From: an uncultured Treponema sp.
GTDB lineage: Bacteria; Spirochaetota; Spirochaetia; Treponematales; Treponemataceae
Assembly: GCA_945877425.1 (NCBI GenBank)
Contig: CAMCRZ010000019.1
Span: forward strand, 1 to 48,998
Reading direction: 5' to 3'
DNA: 48,998 nt
Shown in pieces: positions 1 to 8,834 of this stretch. Every line of letters begins with the position of its first letter. Position 1 is the stretch's first letter. The notes beneath the pieces were generated by a model. The model saw nothing but the letters and a program-made list of their open reading frames with translations. It did no database searches and was not told where the DNA came from. Made by a program: the position numbers and the translations under genes.

Positions 1-46
1 CCTGTGGCTTTCAAAAAGCGTGCCTGCTGATTGGCAGGTGACAATG

Positions 47-75
47 AATATACTCCCTATTTTTTTCTTTGTCAA
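47..75 (-). promoter_or_regulatory. Strong sigma-70 promoter firing off the left edge
   Basis: On the minus strand TTGACA (70-75) is followed after exactly 17 bp by TATATT (47-52). The -35 is a perfect consensus and the -10 differs at one position. Transcription would start near position 40 and run leftwards out of the window, so the gene served is not visible. The first transcribed bases contain a short hairpin (CCTGC / GCAGG arms, about 23-38). Phased A-tracts lie directly upstream of the -35. The promoter is seen directly; the target is unknown. Confidence 0.75.
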
Positions 76-86
76 GGGTAAATTTC

Positions 87-129
87 TTTTTTTTTTGGAT
101 TTTTTTTTTGTTTTTTTTGTATTTTTTTT
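87..129. other. Phased T/A-tracts, likely curved DNA or UP element
   Basis: Four runs of 8-10 T begin at about 87, 100, 111 and 122, a spacing of 13, 11 and 11 bp, close to one helical turn. On the minus strand they are A-tracts directly upstream of the TTGACA promoter at 47-75. Phased A-tracts are known to bend DNA and to bind the RNA polymerase alpha subunit when placed there. The role here is inferred from position only. Confidence 0.5.
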
Positions 130-185
130 GGGATTGCGGGGGCTTTTGTGGGAATGACGTTTGGCGGGCGGGAGTGCAGGTATCG

Positions 186-230
186 GAGTTGAATCAGAGT
201 TGAATCAGACTTTAATCAACCTGATAATCA
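186..230. repeat. 11-bp tandem repeat upstream of era promoter
   Basis: GAGTTGAATCA occurs twice in direct tandem (186-196, 197-207), followed by the variant GACTTTAATCA (208-218) and a more degenerate copy ending in ATAATCA (219-230). The period of 11 bp places each copy on the same face of the helix. The array ends 12 bp before the -35 of the era promoter, so it could be a regulator-binding array. The regulator is unknown. Confidence 0.55.
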
Positions 231-242
231 GCCTTTGCAAAA

Positions 243-271
243 TTGATGATTTTTTCCTTTTACAGTATACT
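243..271 (+). promoter_or_regulatory. era promoter, leaderless type
   Basis: TTGATG (243-248), a 17-bp spacer, then TATACT (266-271). Only seven bases separate the -10 from the ATG at 279, so the transcript would start at or next to the A of the start codon. No Shine-Dalgarno sequence precedes that ATG. The TTG at 243 and ATG at 246, which would give a longer protein, lie in the -35 element and are therefore unlikely starts. Confidence 0.7.
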
Positions 272-278
272 TCTTCCC

Positions 279-1199
279 ATGAGTGATTTTACTGATTTAA
301 ATAGCGTAAATGCCGGACCGAAAACGGCTATGGTTTGCATCATAGGGCGGCCTTCTGCGGGAAAGTCAACGTTTCTGAATACAGCCAGCGGTGAAATGAT
401 AAGCATTGTTTCTTCTGTTCCCCAGACTACACGCAATGCAATCCGAGGTATTGTGAATACAAGTTTAGGACAGCTTGTCTTTATTGATACGCCTGGACTT
501 CACGAAAGCGACAAAAAGCTTAACCTTAAGCTGACTAAAACTGCAAAAGATCAGATTGAAAACTGCGATGCCGTTCTGTATATCATAGATTCAACAAGGG
601 ACTATGGCAGTGAAGAAGAAATGATTGCTTCAATGGTAAAAACAAGGGCTGACAATCTTGTTATCGCCATAAATAAAATTGAAGATGTCCGGTCCAACGT
701 TTCTCTGTGCCGTGAATTTCTTGACAGAATGTTTCCTGATTTTCCCAAAGAACGCATTGTTGAAATGAGCGCCAAGGCTGATCAGAATGTAAACGACGTG
801 CTAAAAGCTCTGTACAACATTGCACCGGTTGCGCCCCATCTTTATCCAGAAGAGTATTACACTGATCAGGAAGTTGAATTCCGTATTTCTGAAATTATTC
901 GGGGTAAGGCAATTGAACGTCTTGAGCAGGAATTACCTCACGCCATCTACATTTCGATTGAACACATGGAAATGGCTAAGGCTAATCTTTTAAAAGTAAG
1001 GGCTGCAGTTTGCGTTGAGCGTGAAAGCCAAAAAGGCATAGTCATTGGCAAAGGTGCGTCTAAAATCAAGGAAATAAGAGTTGAGTCCATTAAGGAATGT
1101 CGCAGGATTTTTCCTTACAGAGTTGATATTGATCTTCAGGTTAAGGTTGACAAAAACTGGCGGCAGAAGGATTCCGTTCTTAAAAAACTTCTTGATTAG
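279..1199 (+). CDS. era: GTPase Era (16S rRNA-binding ribosome assembly factor)
   Basis: Era binds the 3' end of 16S rRNA and helps mature the 30S subunit. The 306-residue protein has the usual length. It shows a P-loop GRPSAGKST (residues 23-31; most Era proteins have GRPNVGKST), the G2 region TTRNAIRG, G3 DTPGLH, G4 NKIE (normally NKxD) and G5 SAK, followed by a C-terminal KH-like domain with VIGKGASKIKEI. The start at 279 is chosen because the promoter overlaps the longer alternative and Era homology begins only after this point. It stands alone on the plus strand and converges on mnmG with 21 bp between the stops; I see no terminator in the gap. The identification is firm; the NKIE variant is conservative. 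Confidence 0.95.
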   Translation: MSDFTDLNSVNAGPKTAMVCIIGRPSAGKSTFLNTASGEMISIVSSVPQTTRNAIRGIVNTSLGQLVFIDTPGLHESDKKLNLKLTKTAKDQIENCDAVLYIIDSTRDYGSEEEMIASMVKTRADNLVIAINKIEDVRSNVSLCREFLDRMFPDFPKERIVEMSAKADQNVNDVLKALYNIAPVAPHLYPEEYYTDQEVEFRISEIIRGKAIERLEQELPHAIYISIEHMEMAKANLLKVRAAVCVERESQKGIVIGKGASKIKEIRVESIKECRRIFPYRVDIDLQVKVDKNWRQKDSVLKKLLD

Positions 1200-1220
1200 T
1201 TTGCTGTAGAATGATTTCAA

Positions 1221-3293
1221 TCAGTGGAGGTAAACCATGAGAAGCATTATATCGCTGTTTCTTACTCCGCTGATTCTTGAAGCCTGTCCCAACGTAAGAG
1301 GCCTGATTTTTTCCAGTTTATTCCTGCTTTCTGAAGATAATGCTACAACTTTGGAATAGTCGAAATTTGGAGGAATACGGGCGTTTTCCATTTTGTGCAT
1401 TTTTGCAACACGGGCGTCCTGTTTCTGTATGTAATATTTGTATTTAAAATCCTCCTGAGCAAGAATCCATTCCATTTGAGTAAAAGTTTCGGGCTTTTCC
1501 ATGCCGGGCTTTTTTTCCAGCAGTAAAATTGCTTCGTCTACTTTTGAATATTTTGCAATAAGGCTGTCCATTTGATTTTGCGAAATAAGTCCTACAGTAA
1601 AGCCTTTGTTCCTTAAGCGGCGGTCTGCTGTGTCGTGGCGCAACTTAAGGCGGTATTCTGCACGGGCTGTAAACATTCTGTAAGGCTCTTTTGTTCCAAG
1701 AGTTACAAGATCATCAATTAAGACACCAATGTATGCTTCGTCTCTTCCAAGTATAAGAGGCTGATATTCAGGTATGGCGTTGAAGTTTGTAAATCCGTTT
1801 TCGCTTTGAACTTTTTTAATTTTTTCTGAAAGAAGATGCGTTTCCCTGCTGCTGATTGATGCGAACTGCTGCAAGTCTTCATGAGTAAAAAACGGCTTAG
1901 GCATAAATGAACCTTTTTCCAAACTTGAAGGTACGCTTCCTAAAGTTCCGTCGGGAGTGCATAAAGGTCCGCATAATTTTTTATGCTCTCTTGCGTAAAG
2001 TGCTGCATTTATTCCTGCAACCAAGCCCTGACCTGCTGCTTCTTCGTAACCGCTTGTTCCGTTTATCTGACCTGCGTTAAAAAGTCCGGCTACTCTTTTT
2101 GTTTCAAGGCTTGGATAAAGCTGCGTAGGTTCAACGTAATCGTATTCAACTGCATAACCTGGCCGTGACACTGTACAGTTTTCAAATCCGCTCATTGTTC
2201 TGAGAAATGCATCCTGAACTTCTTCCGGCAAAGAAGAGCTTAATCCGTTAAGGTAGATTTCGTCTGTTTCAAGTCCTTCCGGTTCAACAAAAAGCTGATG
2301 GCGTTCACGTTCTGCAAAGCGCATGACTTTATCTTCTATGCTGGGACAGTAGCGCGGACCGATGCCGCTTATTTTTCCTGAGTAAAGTGGAGAACGGTTT
2401 ATGTTTTCACGGATGATTTTGTGTGTCTGTTCGTTTGTGTAAACAAGATGGCATGGTACCATAGGGCGTTCAACTTTTTCATCATCAAAACTGAAAGGTA
2501 CGACTTCTGCATCACCTTCCTGAAGTTCAAGTTTTGTAAAATCAACTGTGTGTCGCAAAATTCTTGGCGGAGTTCCTGTTTTTAAACGTCCTGTGGTAAA
2601 GCCTAATCTGTTTAAGCTTTCTGTTAAACCGAATGCGCCGCTTTCTCCAATTCTGCCGCAAGGTGCATCGTATTCGCCTATGAATATTCTTCCGCCTAAA
2701 AATGTTCCTGTTGTAAGTACGGCTGCACGGCATGGAATTATTCTGCCGCGTTCCGTTACTACGCCTATGATTTTCTGTCTCATTCCGCTTTTTGCTGCTT
2801 CAGTTGCAAACTCGTAAGATGAGTCCCTGCGCTTTTCACCGGGAATTTCACCTGCTTCTGCCGAACTGTCGCATCCTGAAGGAAGAGGTGTGTAACTAGC
2901 TACAGTAAGTACGTCTATTACAGTGTCCATAAGCATGGAAAGATTTTCTGTTGTTTCAAGAGTTTTTCTTGCCAGCTGAGAGTATGTAATTTTATCAGCC
3001 TGACTTCTTGGAGCTTGAACTGCCGGACCTCTGCTTTTGTTTAACATTCTGAACTGAATCATTGAGCGGTCTATGAGTTTTCCCATTTCTCCGCCTAAAG
3101 CATCTATTTCCCTTACAATGTTTCCTTTTGCTATTCCTCCGATTGAAGGATTGCAGCTCATTCTTCCTACAGAATCTATTGTCTGAGTAATTAAAATTGT
3201 TTTAAGCCCCATTCTTGCACAGGCTAAACTAGCTTCTATTCCAGCGTGTCCGCCGCCGCAAACTGCAACGTCGAAAGAATCGTAATATGACAT
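1221..3293 (-). CDS. mnmG: tRNA uridine-5-carboxymethylaminomethyl modification enzyme MnmG (GidA)
   Basis: MnmG with MnmE installs the cmnm5 group on U34 of several tRNAs, using FAD and methylene-tetrahydrofolate. The N-terminal FAD-binding motif [10 protein letters not shown] (12-21) is clear, as are [11 protein letters not shown] (47-57), the GTFLGG segment and the family signature [17 protein letters not shown]. The protein has 690 residues, longer than the usual 620-630; the extra length is mostly a hydrophilic insertion at about residues 133-168 rich in Ser, Glu and Arg. The ATG has no Shine-Dalgarno but a perfect TATAAT lies 9 nt upstream. mnmE is not in this window. Identification is firm; the insertion is lineage-specific as far as I can judge. 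Confidence 0.96.
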   Translation of the reverse strand: MSYYDSFDVAVCGGGHAGIEASLACARMGLKTILITQTIDSVGRMSCNPSIGGIAKGNIVREIDALGGEMGKLIDRSMIQFRMLNKSRGPAVQAPRSQADKITYSQLARKTLETTENLSMLMDTVIDVLTVASYTPLPSGCDSSAEAGEIPGEKRRDSSYEFATEAAKSGMRQKIIGVVTERGRIIPCRAAVLTTGTFLGGRIFIGEYDAPCGRIGESGAFGLTESLNRLGFTTGRLKTGTPPRILRHTVDFTKLELQEGDAEVVPFSFDDEKVERPMVPCHLVYTNEQTHKIIRENINRSPLYSGKISGIGPRYCPSIEDKVMRFAERERHQLFVEPEGLETDEIYLNGLSSSLPEEVQDAFLRTMSGFENCTVSRPGYAVEYDYVEPTQLYPSLETKRVAGLFNAGQINGTSGYEEAAGQGLVAGINAALYAREHKKLCGPLCTPDGTLGSVPSSLEKGSFMPKPFFTHEDLQQFASISSRETHLLSEKIKKVQSENGFTNFNAIPEYQPLILGRDEAYIGVLIDDLVTLGTKEPYRMFTARAEYRLKLRHDTADRRLRNKGFTVGLISQNQMDSLIAKYSKVDEAILLLEKKPGMEKPETFTQMEWILAQEDFKYKYYIQKQDARVAKMHKMENARIPPNFDYSKVVALSSESRNKLEKIRPLTLGQASRISGVRNSDIMLLMVYLH

Positions 3294-3302
3294 AGTAGAA
3301 TG

Positions 3303-3331
3303 ATTATATTGATTTGAATTTATTTCTACAA
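3303..3331 (-). promoter_or_regulatory. mnmG promoter, leaderless type
   Basis: Minus strand TTGTAG (3326-3331), 17-bp spacer, TATAAT (3303-3308). Nine bases separate the perfect -10 from the mnmG ATG, with no Shine-Dalgarno in between, so the mRNA would carry a leader of zero to about three bases. Confidence 0.7.
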
Positions 3332-3392
3332 GTTGCCACGGAAAATATATCCGAAATATGTCTGCAATAAAAATGATGCGTAAAAAAATCTG

Positions 3393-3905
3393 CTAGTTTA
3401 AACTTAAAGCCTGCCTTAAAATTCCCGTAAAGTGAAATGTCTGTGCATCTTCAAAATCAATGTAGAAAAAATTTCTTTCTTCTTTTATTACAGGAACAAC
3501 TTTTTCTTCGCCATGAGTCTGAATGAACCACCACTGAAGATAAGTAAATTTTATTCCCGTTGTATATTCTGATTTACACGCAACAGGGCTGTGGATTTTA
3601 AATTCCTTTAGAAAAGTTTTTTCGTCTTTTACAGAATTTTCTGCTTCACGAATTTTTTTGTAAAGTTCCCATGCCTTTAAAAGTGCAGTTTCGTCTTCTT
3701 CAATTTCTTTGCTTACAGGATTTCTGTACTGTTCAAGAACTGCCTTTAATTTTTCAAGTTTGTCGTTTTCTTCCTGAATTATATGCTGCTGAAGTTTCTG
3801 GTCTGTGCTTACAGGTTTTAAAAATGATTTGTCTTTTTCTTCTGCTGATTTGTAACGGGAAAATTTGTCTGTAAATTTTTCAAATGCCTGGCTTAGATTT
3901 TTCAT
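3393..3905 (-). CDS. Hypothetical protein, coiled-coil N-terminus
   Basis: I do not recognise this 170-residue protein. It has no signal peptide or membrane segment. Residues 1-110 are strongly charged and heptad-like (many Lys and Glu), suggesting a helical coiled coil. The last 60 residues are aromatic and beta-prone (YLQWWFIQTHGEEKVVPVI) and could form a small globular domain. It lies 37 bp downstream of the GH3 gene on the same strand and probably shares its transcript. Its stop is about 60 bp before the mnmG promoter. A lineage-specific Treponema protein is likely; no function can be given. Confidence 0.6.
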   Translation of the reverse strand: MKNLSQAFEKFTDKFSRYKSAEEKDKSFLKPVSTDQKLQQHIIQEENDKLEKLKAVLEQYRNPVSKEIEEDETALLKAWELYKKIREAENSVKDEKTFLKEFKIHSPVACKSEYTTGIKFTYLQWWFIQTHGEEKVVPVIKEERNFFYIDFEDAQTFHFTGILRQALSLN

Positions 3906-3942
3906 TTCACACTCTTAGTCTTTGTCTGTTAATCATCGTTTG

Positions 3943-5640
3943 TTAATCATCATTTAAAGGAATAATTCCTTCCGGAACAAATTCTCCGTTTAGCGCTCCG
4001 AACAATGCTGCAAAAGAAAAGCTGGAATAACTGTAACCGCATAAAATTGTATCAGCCCAGTCAAAATCATTTAAAACATAAACAGGCGACATTATGGAAA
4101 GAACTATTACTTTCTTGCCCATATTTTTAAGGCGCTGTGCAATATTTACGGAATGCTGGTCGTAAACATTTATGATTATTGTATCATATTTTCTTGCCGT
4201 ATAGACAAGATTTGCGCCGTTCCATTCGTCGTAGTTGCTGTTGTCGGAATTCAGTGAATAGCTTATGTGAAAAGTGTCTGCCTTTGGATAGCGTTTTTTG
4301 CCTTCATTAAACAAAGCTGAAAATGGTCCTGCTATAAGAACTTTTTCTTCTGCTTCAGGTTTAAACGGAAAAGCACTTCCTTTTTTCAACAGGCTGATTG
4401 AACGGCACGCCTGCTCAAGAAAAAATTTCTGTCCTTCTTTGTCGGGAATGAACTGATAGATTGTGTTTTCATCAGGATACAGCGGCGCGTGGTTAGAGCT
4501 TTTAAAATATTTCAGTTTGGCAAGTATTACTCTGGAAGCTGCATCTTTTACACGATTTCTAAATGCGGGAACTGTCTTCATGCGCTCTACGTTTTTTGTC
4601 CAGATTGCATCGTTTAAGTTTGCTGTTTTTGAAGAAATGATTATGTCGTTTCCTGCTTCAATAGCCATTGTTACGGCTTTATGAAAACTTCCTGCAAAAA
4701 GTGTTGCACCGTTCATCTGCATATCATCTGTAATGATAAGCCCGTTGTAATTCATTTCGTTGCGCAAAATGTCAGTGAGGATTTTCTTGCTTAAAGATGC
4801 AGGTGTTCCGTCCTGTTCGATTTGTGGAAAAGAAAGATGGCCGCTCATTATTGCAGGGATTTCCGTTTTGATTAAATATTTAAAAGGCACAAGCTCACGC
4901 TGCTCAAGTGTTTCCCTGCTTATGTCGATTTCAGGAAGTTTGCCGTGACTGTCTAAAGAAGTGTCGCCGTGTCCGGGAAAATGTTTGGCTGTAGGAATTA
5001 CGCCTGCTGCAATGCTTCCCTGGGCAAAAGCTTCACCTAATATGCCGGAGATTTCAGGATCAGCTCCAAAAGAACGTGGCCCGATTACAGAAGAATCACG
5101 GTTTGTGTAAAGGTCAACTGTAGGCGCAAAGTTCATGTTTATTCCAAGAGCAAAAATTTCCTTGTTGATGTAATAGCCTGAATAATATGCGTCAATAGGA
5201 TAACCTGATGCACCGATTGCCATGTTGCCCGGAGTGTCTGCCGTTTCGCCTTTTACGTGACGAATCCATCCGCCTTCCTGATCTGTTGCTACAAAAAGCG
5301 GTATCTGAAATTTTCTGCCTGCTGCTTCCTGCTGAAGTATGCGGATAGATTTTGCAACTTTTTTTATGTCGTCTGTGTTCCAGCCAAAAACTTTAACGCT
5401 TCCCAATCCACGTTGAGTAACCCAGGAATTAAGCAAATCACTTGGCTCCTGACCTGCCCAGCCGAACATTAAAATCTGAGCAAGAAGTTCTTCGTCACTC
5501 ATTCTGTTTATAAGCATATTTGCCAGCTGCTCGTCAGGAATGTCGCTCCAAAACGTAATGTCCGAAGATGTGTTCTGCGCAAAACTGAAAAGTGAAGTAA
5601 AGGCAAATAAAATGTAAAGGGCAAGTTTTTTTATAGTCAT
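3943..5640 (-). CDS. Exported glycoside hydrolase family 3, NagZ-like beta-N-acetylhexosaminidase
   Basis: GH3 enzymes of the NagZ group cleave terminal beta-1,4-linked N-acetylglucosamine from muropeptides or chitin fragments. The signature KHFPGHGDTSLDSHG carries the Asp-Ser-His general acid/base loop of NagZ, ATDQEGG lies in the substrate-binding region, and the nucleophile Asp sits in GLIITDDMQMNGA. Residues 1-21 are a typical signal peptide ending FSFAQ, so this enzyme works in the periplasm, unlike classical cytoplasmic NagZ. At 565 residues it is longer than single-domain NagZ (about 340) and has a C-terminal GH3_C-like domain. A full -35/-10 pair ends 8 nt before the ATG and there is no Shine-Dalgarno. 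Peptidoglycan turnover or amino-sugar scavenging are both possible. Confidence 0.88.
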   Translation of the reverse strand: MTIKKLALYILFAFTSLFSFAQNTSSDITFWSDIPDEQLANMLINRMSDEELLAQILMFGWAGQEPSDLLNSWVTQRGLGSVKVFGWNTDDIKKVAKSIRILQQEAAGRKFQIPLFVATDQEGGWIRHVKGETADTPGNMAIGASGYPIDAYYSGYYINKEIFALGINMNFAPTVDLYTNRDSSVIGPRSFGADPEISGILGEAFAQGSIAAGVIPTAKHFPGHGDTSLDSHGKLPEIDISRETLEQRELVPFKYLIKTEIPAIMSGHLSFPQIEQDGTPASLSKKILTDILRNEMNYNGLIITDDMQMNGATLFAGSFHKAVTMAIEAGNDIIISSKTANLNDAIWTKNVERMKTVPAFRNRVKDAASRVILAKLKYFKSSNHAPLYPDENTIYQFIPDKEGQKFFLEQACRSISLLKKGSAFPFKPEAEEKVLIAGPFSALFNEGKKRYPKADTFHISYSLNSDNSNYDEWNGANLVYTARKYDTIIINVYDQHSVNIAQRLKNMGKKVIVLSIMSPVYVLNDFDWADTILCGYSYSSFSFAALFGALNGEFVPEGIIPLNDD

Positions 5641-5648
5641 AATCAGAA

Positions 5649-5677
5649 AGTGTAATTTATTATTAAAATAGTTTCAA
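5649..5677 (-). promoter_or_regulatory. GH3 gene promoter, leaderless type
   Basis: Minus strand TTGAAA (5672-5677), 17-bp spacer, TACACT (5649-5654), then eight bases to the ATG at 5640. There is no Shine-Dalgarno in the eight bases. The -35 lies 25 bp after the stop of the upstream gene at 5702. Confidence 0.6.
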
Positions 5678-5701
5678 ACAATATTTTGTTTTTAAAACCT
5701 T

Positions 5702-8695
5702 TTAAAACATTGAACTGAATCCCAGACCCATTTTAAAAGTTCCGTTGTAAGGATAATAAGATGCAGTAAGCCCTGCCTTTAAAACAAAATCTGATGATGC
5801 CAGTGCACCGCTATTGTAGGCACATTCGAACATAAGCTTAAACTGAACTCTGTCGTAATATTCCATTTCGCCTGCAGTTTTAAAATCATCAGCAATATTT
5901 TTTATTTCGAAGTTTCCGTTTAAGTGGCTCAGCATTCCGTAGTAAGATGCACTTAAAAAAATTCTGCTTAAATATAATGGCACAAGTTCTGACCCTTTTT
6001 GAATTTCAATTCCGAACAGAACAGTTTCTCCTTCAAAAACCAGAAAGTTGCTGCTTGAGTTAAGCAATTCACATCCAAAAGCAAAAGGAAAATTGTAACA
6101 AAATCCGCTTAAGTTTTTCACAGGAATCAAATGCGGCAGATAAAAATAAACGGAAGGATAAATGTTTTGATAAAGCCTGTTGTTTTCGTAAACCCAGTCT
6201 GCGTCAAAAAGATTTGCCTCTTTGCTTTGAGTGCCGCAAAATACAGTATGATAAGTAAGTCCAAGTTGAATGCCTTTTTTTTCAAAGTTACAGTTTCCTG
6301 CTTTTCTTAAAGTAGAATAATAAATGCTGAATTTATTTTCGTCGTAATAATAGTTTTCTTCAAAAATAATTTCGTCTTTTACATTGCGTTTCCAGAATGA
6401 TTTTTCCTGACTTAAAGAATTTTCCTGAAAAATTTTTCCGTAAATAAAACTGTTGCTTTCCTGAAAAGTAAATCTTGAAATTCCTTTTGTATAGACAGTG
6501 CTTGAAAAATCAAATGTATCGTAAGTCTGCAAAAATCCTTCTTCATAAAAGAAAACTTGGGGAGTAAACTGAATGTTGTAAACAGAAGTTTGTGCCAGCC
6601 ACTGAAACACTGCTCCTAAAGAAAAATATTTCTTTTCCAGATTGTATCCGCCTGAAAAAAGTGCAGCGAAAGAATCGTATGGATTGTCAACGCAATAAGT
6701 AAAACCTGCATTGAAAGAAGTGTCTGGAGAAAAATCAAATGAATTTAAAAACCCGGATATTTCTGCCGGAGCAAGAATGCACAGCGGAAAAAGTACGCCC
6801 TTAAATTCAAAAGGCTTACTGTAACGTGTTACGGTAAATTCGTTCTGGCTGGAAGAAGTGCTTTCTGCCTGAAGATTATTTTTTTCTAATACATATAAAT
6901 TTGTTCCGCAGGATTTTTCTGTTTTAAAAGAAAGTGTTTCCTTTACAAGCGGTATCTGCAAAAGCCTTGTTTCATGAACAAAGTTTCCTGAATAAATGCA
7001 TGTAAAGTTTTCATCTTCATCTTTAAAAAGAAGCGGATAATAAACGCCTCCTGAAATGTCATTCTGCTGAAAATAAAAAGTGCCTTCGTTATTGTAAGTA
7101 AAATCTACAAAACCAAGACGTGGAAAACTTTTTCCTTCAACGTAAGAAAAACTTAAAATATCCTTCTGGCAGTTTAAATTCCTTAAGCGTATGTTTTTTC
7201 CGCAGTAAAAAAATTCTGCTGAACCAAGATTTTTTAAATCCGAAGCAATGCCTATGTACCATTCCATTTTGTCTTTTAAAATAAAAGCAGCTGAATCTTT
7301 AAAAGGAATGATATTTGTAAGGATTCTGGAACTGTCCTTGCCTACAGGAATTTCACTTTCAGGAATTAATTTTTTGTCTTTAAATTTAAAAACTTTCAGA
7401 GAAGATTTCTGTCCCTGAACTTTTACTGCAGCAAGAAAAATTCCGTCTTTGTTTTTTACAACTGCAGAATTGCGCAAACCGTTTTCCTGAACAAAATAAA
7501 ATTTGTCTTTTTCAATGTCGTAAATTCCGCACTGAGTTTTTATTCCTGCACTGTTTGTGTTGTAGAAATCAAAAGACAGCAAAGAACCGTCCCTGCTTAA
7601 ATTTATTTTTGATATGTTAGTTTTTTCAAAAAGCTTTTTAGGCCTGGAAAATGTCCCGTCGTTTTTTAATTCAGCTAAATAAACGGCACTTTCTGATTTA
7701 TCAATGTATGCAAAGGAATTTTCATTTTGCGTTAAGGAAACGTATTGGCTACCGCTTAAATTTTCCATGCTGAATTTTCTGCTGCCGTTAAAAAAATCAA
7801 CTGCACCGCTTTCCAAAGGATTTGCATTTACCTTTGGCACTTGAATTTGAGCGCAGAAAATTTCCCATGCTTCTTCAACAGAAATTCCGTAAGTCTTTTT
7901 AAACACGCCTTTGTATGTAAGTGAAAATCCTGGGCTGGAAGTAGAATTAAACCACAGTTGAGAAAGTTTTTCCTTGCCGTAAGTGTCTGCAAGATATTGC
8001 GTAAAAGGTCCGCCGAATGCATAAGCTGTGTCGTAAGGTACAATGTCACGGCTTCCGGTTACGTCAGCGTAAGAAGGAAAGTTTCCGTTCAGTTTTGCTT
8101 GAAGATGCTTGTGAAGATAAAATCCGTCGTTAAGCCTGCCTTCTGAGCCTGCACTTTCTTCGTAAACAGCTGAACCTTCGCAAAAAAAACTTGTCATGTA
8201 AAGATAATATCCAAGGTTGTAAACGTCGCCAAAAATATTTTGAAAAGTCCTGAGTGCTTTGCCTGAAGTGTTAGTTGTTACAGCGTGAGTAAGTTCGTGG
8301 ATAAAAGTGCCTGTAAGTGAATCCGAAAAAACATTTAAACTGTCCTCTGGCAAAGTGTCAAAAAGTACAATGTGATTTTTAGGAAAGTTCGTAAAGTAAG
8401 CGTTGAAAGTTTCAGAAGCAGGTACGACAGAAACAGTCATTCTGAACTGAGGAACACGCTGGCTTTCATTCCACGCTCCCTCTTTGCAAAAAAAGTCACT
8501 GCAAATTTTTTCGTAAATTTCATCACACTGTTTTGAAAGCTTCAAAGCACTTTCTTCAGTAAGCTCGCAGTAAATTATATCGAAATATTTTGTAGTGATT
8601 TTGTAACGTTTTTTTCCGCCGCTCATCAGTCCGCCTGAAGCAAAAATTCCTGAACTGAACAAAACAAGCAAAAATAAAATAAACTTTTTTTTCAT
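5702..8695 (-). CDS. Exported gluzincin metallopeptidase fused to propeller and outer-membrane-type barrel
   Basis: This 997-residue protein begins with a signal peptide (about 1-20). A zinc-peptidase motif FIHELTHAVT gives ligands His133 and His137 with catalytic Glu134, and the downstream FFCEGSAVYEE supplies a candidate third ligand (Glu173), the pattern of gluzincin 'peptidase MA'-type enzymes. Residues of about 310-620 hold short repeats like TolB/WD40 propeller blades (for example SLTQNENSFAYID and LSRDGSLLSF). From about 650 onwards the sequence alternates aromatic and polar residues and ends in GLGFSSMF, a terminal Phe typical of BamA-inserted barrels. I infer a surface or outer-membrane protease; the substrate is unknown. 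No clear Shine-Dalgarno is present, and a terminator hairpin ends only 15 nt before the ATG. Confidence 0.72.
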   Translation of the reverse strand: MKKKFILFLLVLFSSGIFASGGLMSGGKKRYKITTKYFDIIYCELTEESALKLSKQCDEIYEKICSDFFCKEGAWNESQRVPQFRMTVSVVPASETFNAYFTNFPKNHIVLFDTLPEDSLNVFSDSLTGTFIHELTHAVTTNTSGKALRTFQNIFGDVYNLGYYLYMTSFFCEGSAVYEESAGSEGRLNDGFYLHKHLQAKLNGNFPSYADVTGSRDIVPYDTAYAFGGPFTQYLADTYGKEKLSQLWFNSTSSPGFSLTYKGVFKKTYGISVEEAWEIFCAQIQVPKVNANPLESGAVDFFNGSRKFSMENLSGSQYVSLTQNENSFAYIDKSESAVYLAELKNDGTFSRPKKLFEKTNISKINLSRDGSLLSFDFYNTNSAGIKTQCGIYDIEKDKFYFVQENGLRNSAVVKNKDGIFLAAVKVQGQKSSLKVFKFKDKKLIPESEIPVGKDSSRILTNIIPFKDSAAFILKDKMEWYIGIASDLKNLGSAEFFYCGKNIRLRNLNCQKDILSFSYVEGKSFPRLGFVDFTYNNEGTFYFQQNDISGGVYYPLLFKDEDENFTCIYSGNFVHETRLLQIPLVKETLSFKTEKSCGTNLYVLEKNNLQAESTSSSQNEFTVTRYSKPFEFKGVLFPLCILAPAEISGFLNSFDFSPDTSFNAGFTYCVDNPYDSFAALFSGGYNLEKKYFSLGAVFQWLAQTSVYNIQFTPQVFFYEEGFLQTYDTFDFSSTVYTKGISRFTFQESNSFIYGKIFQENSLSQEKSFWKRNVKDEIIFEENYYYDENKFSIYYSTLRKAGNCNFEKKGIQLGLTYHTVFCGTQSKEANLFDADWVYENNRLYQNIYPSVYFYLPHLIPVKNLSGFCYNFPFAFGCELLNSSSNFLVFEGETVLFGIEIQKGSELVPLYLSRIFLSASYYGMLSHLNGNFEIKNIADDFKTAGEMEYYDRVQFKLMFECAYNSGALASSDFVLKAGLTASYYPYNGTFKMGLGFSSMF

Positions 8696-8710
8696 GGCAC
8701 TAGCTCAATA

Positions 8711-8744
8711 AAAAAGGCTATCTGTAATTTCAACAAGATAGCCC
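8711..8744 (-). terminator. Rho-independent terminator, third of three in tandem
   Basis: On the minus strand GGCTATCT (from 8743) and AGATAGCC (to 8716) form a perfect 8-bp stem with a 12-nt loop, directly followed by six T. It is an excellent intrinsic terminator and stands immediately upstream of the ATG at 8695. Confidence 0.85.
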
Positions 8745-8755
8745 TGATATATAAA

Positions 8756-8785
8756 AACGAATCCCAGCTTAGCTCGAAAGATTCG
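8756..8785 (-). terminator. Weak terminator-like hairpin, second of three
   Basis: Minus strand CGAATC (8780-8785) pairs with GATTCG (8758-8763) and is followed by TTTTT. The stem is only 6 bp with a 16-nt loop that contains its own AGCTAAGCT mini-palindrome. Weaker than its two neighbours. Confidence 0.5.
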
Positions 8786-8791
8786 GAAGCA

Positions 8792-8825
8792 TAAAAAAAG
8801 CTGCAAGACTAAACATCCGCAGCTC
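8792..8825 (-). terminator. tRNA-Cys terminator, first of three
   Basis: Minus strand AGCTGC (8819-8824) pairs with GCAGCT (8799-8804), followed by seven T. It starts about ten bases after the 3' end of tRNA-Cys and is its probable terminator. Confidence 0.75.
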
Positions 8826-8834
8826 ATTTTATGA

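Noticed and set aside
18..40. Hairpin CCTGC / GCAGG as a terminator of an upstream plus-strand gene
   Set aside because: No T-run follows within 15 nt, and it lies in the early transcript of the leftward promoter instead.
61..130. T-rich spaced runs as a CRISPR or microsatellite array
   Set aside because: There are no unique spacers and no conserved repeat unit; phased A-tracts next to a promoter explain it better.
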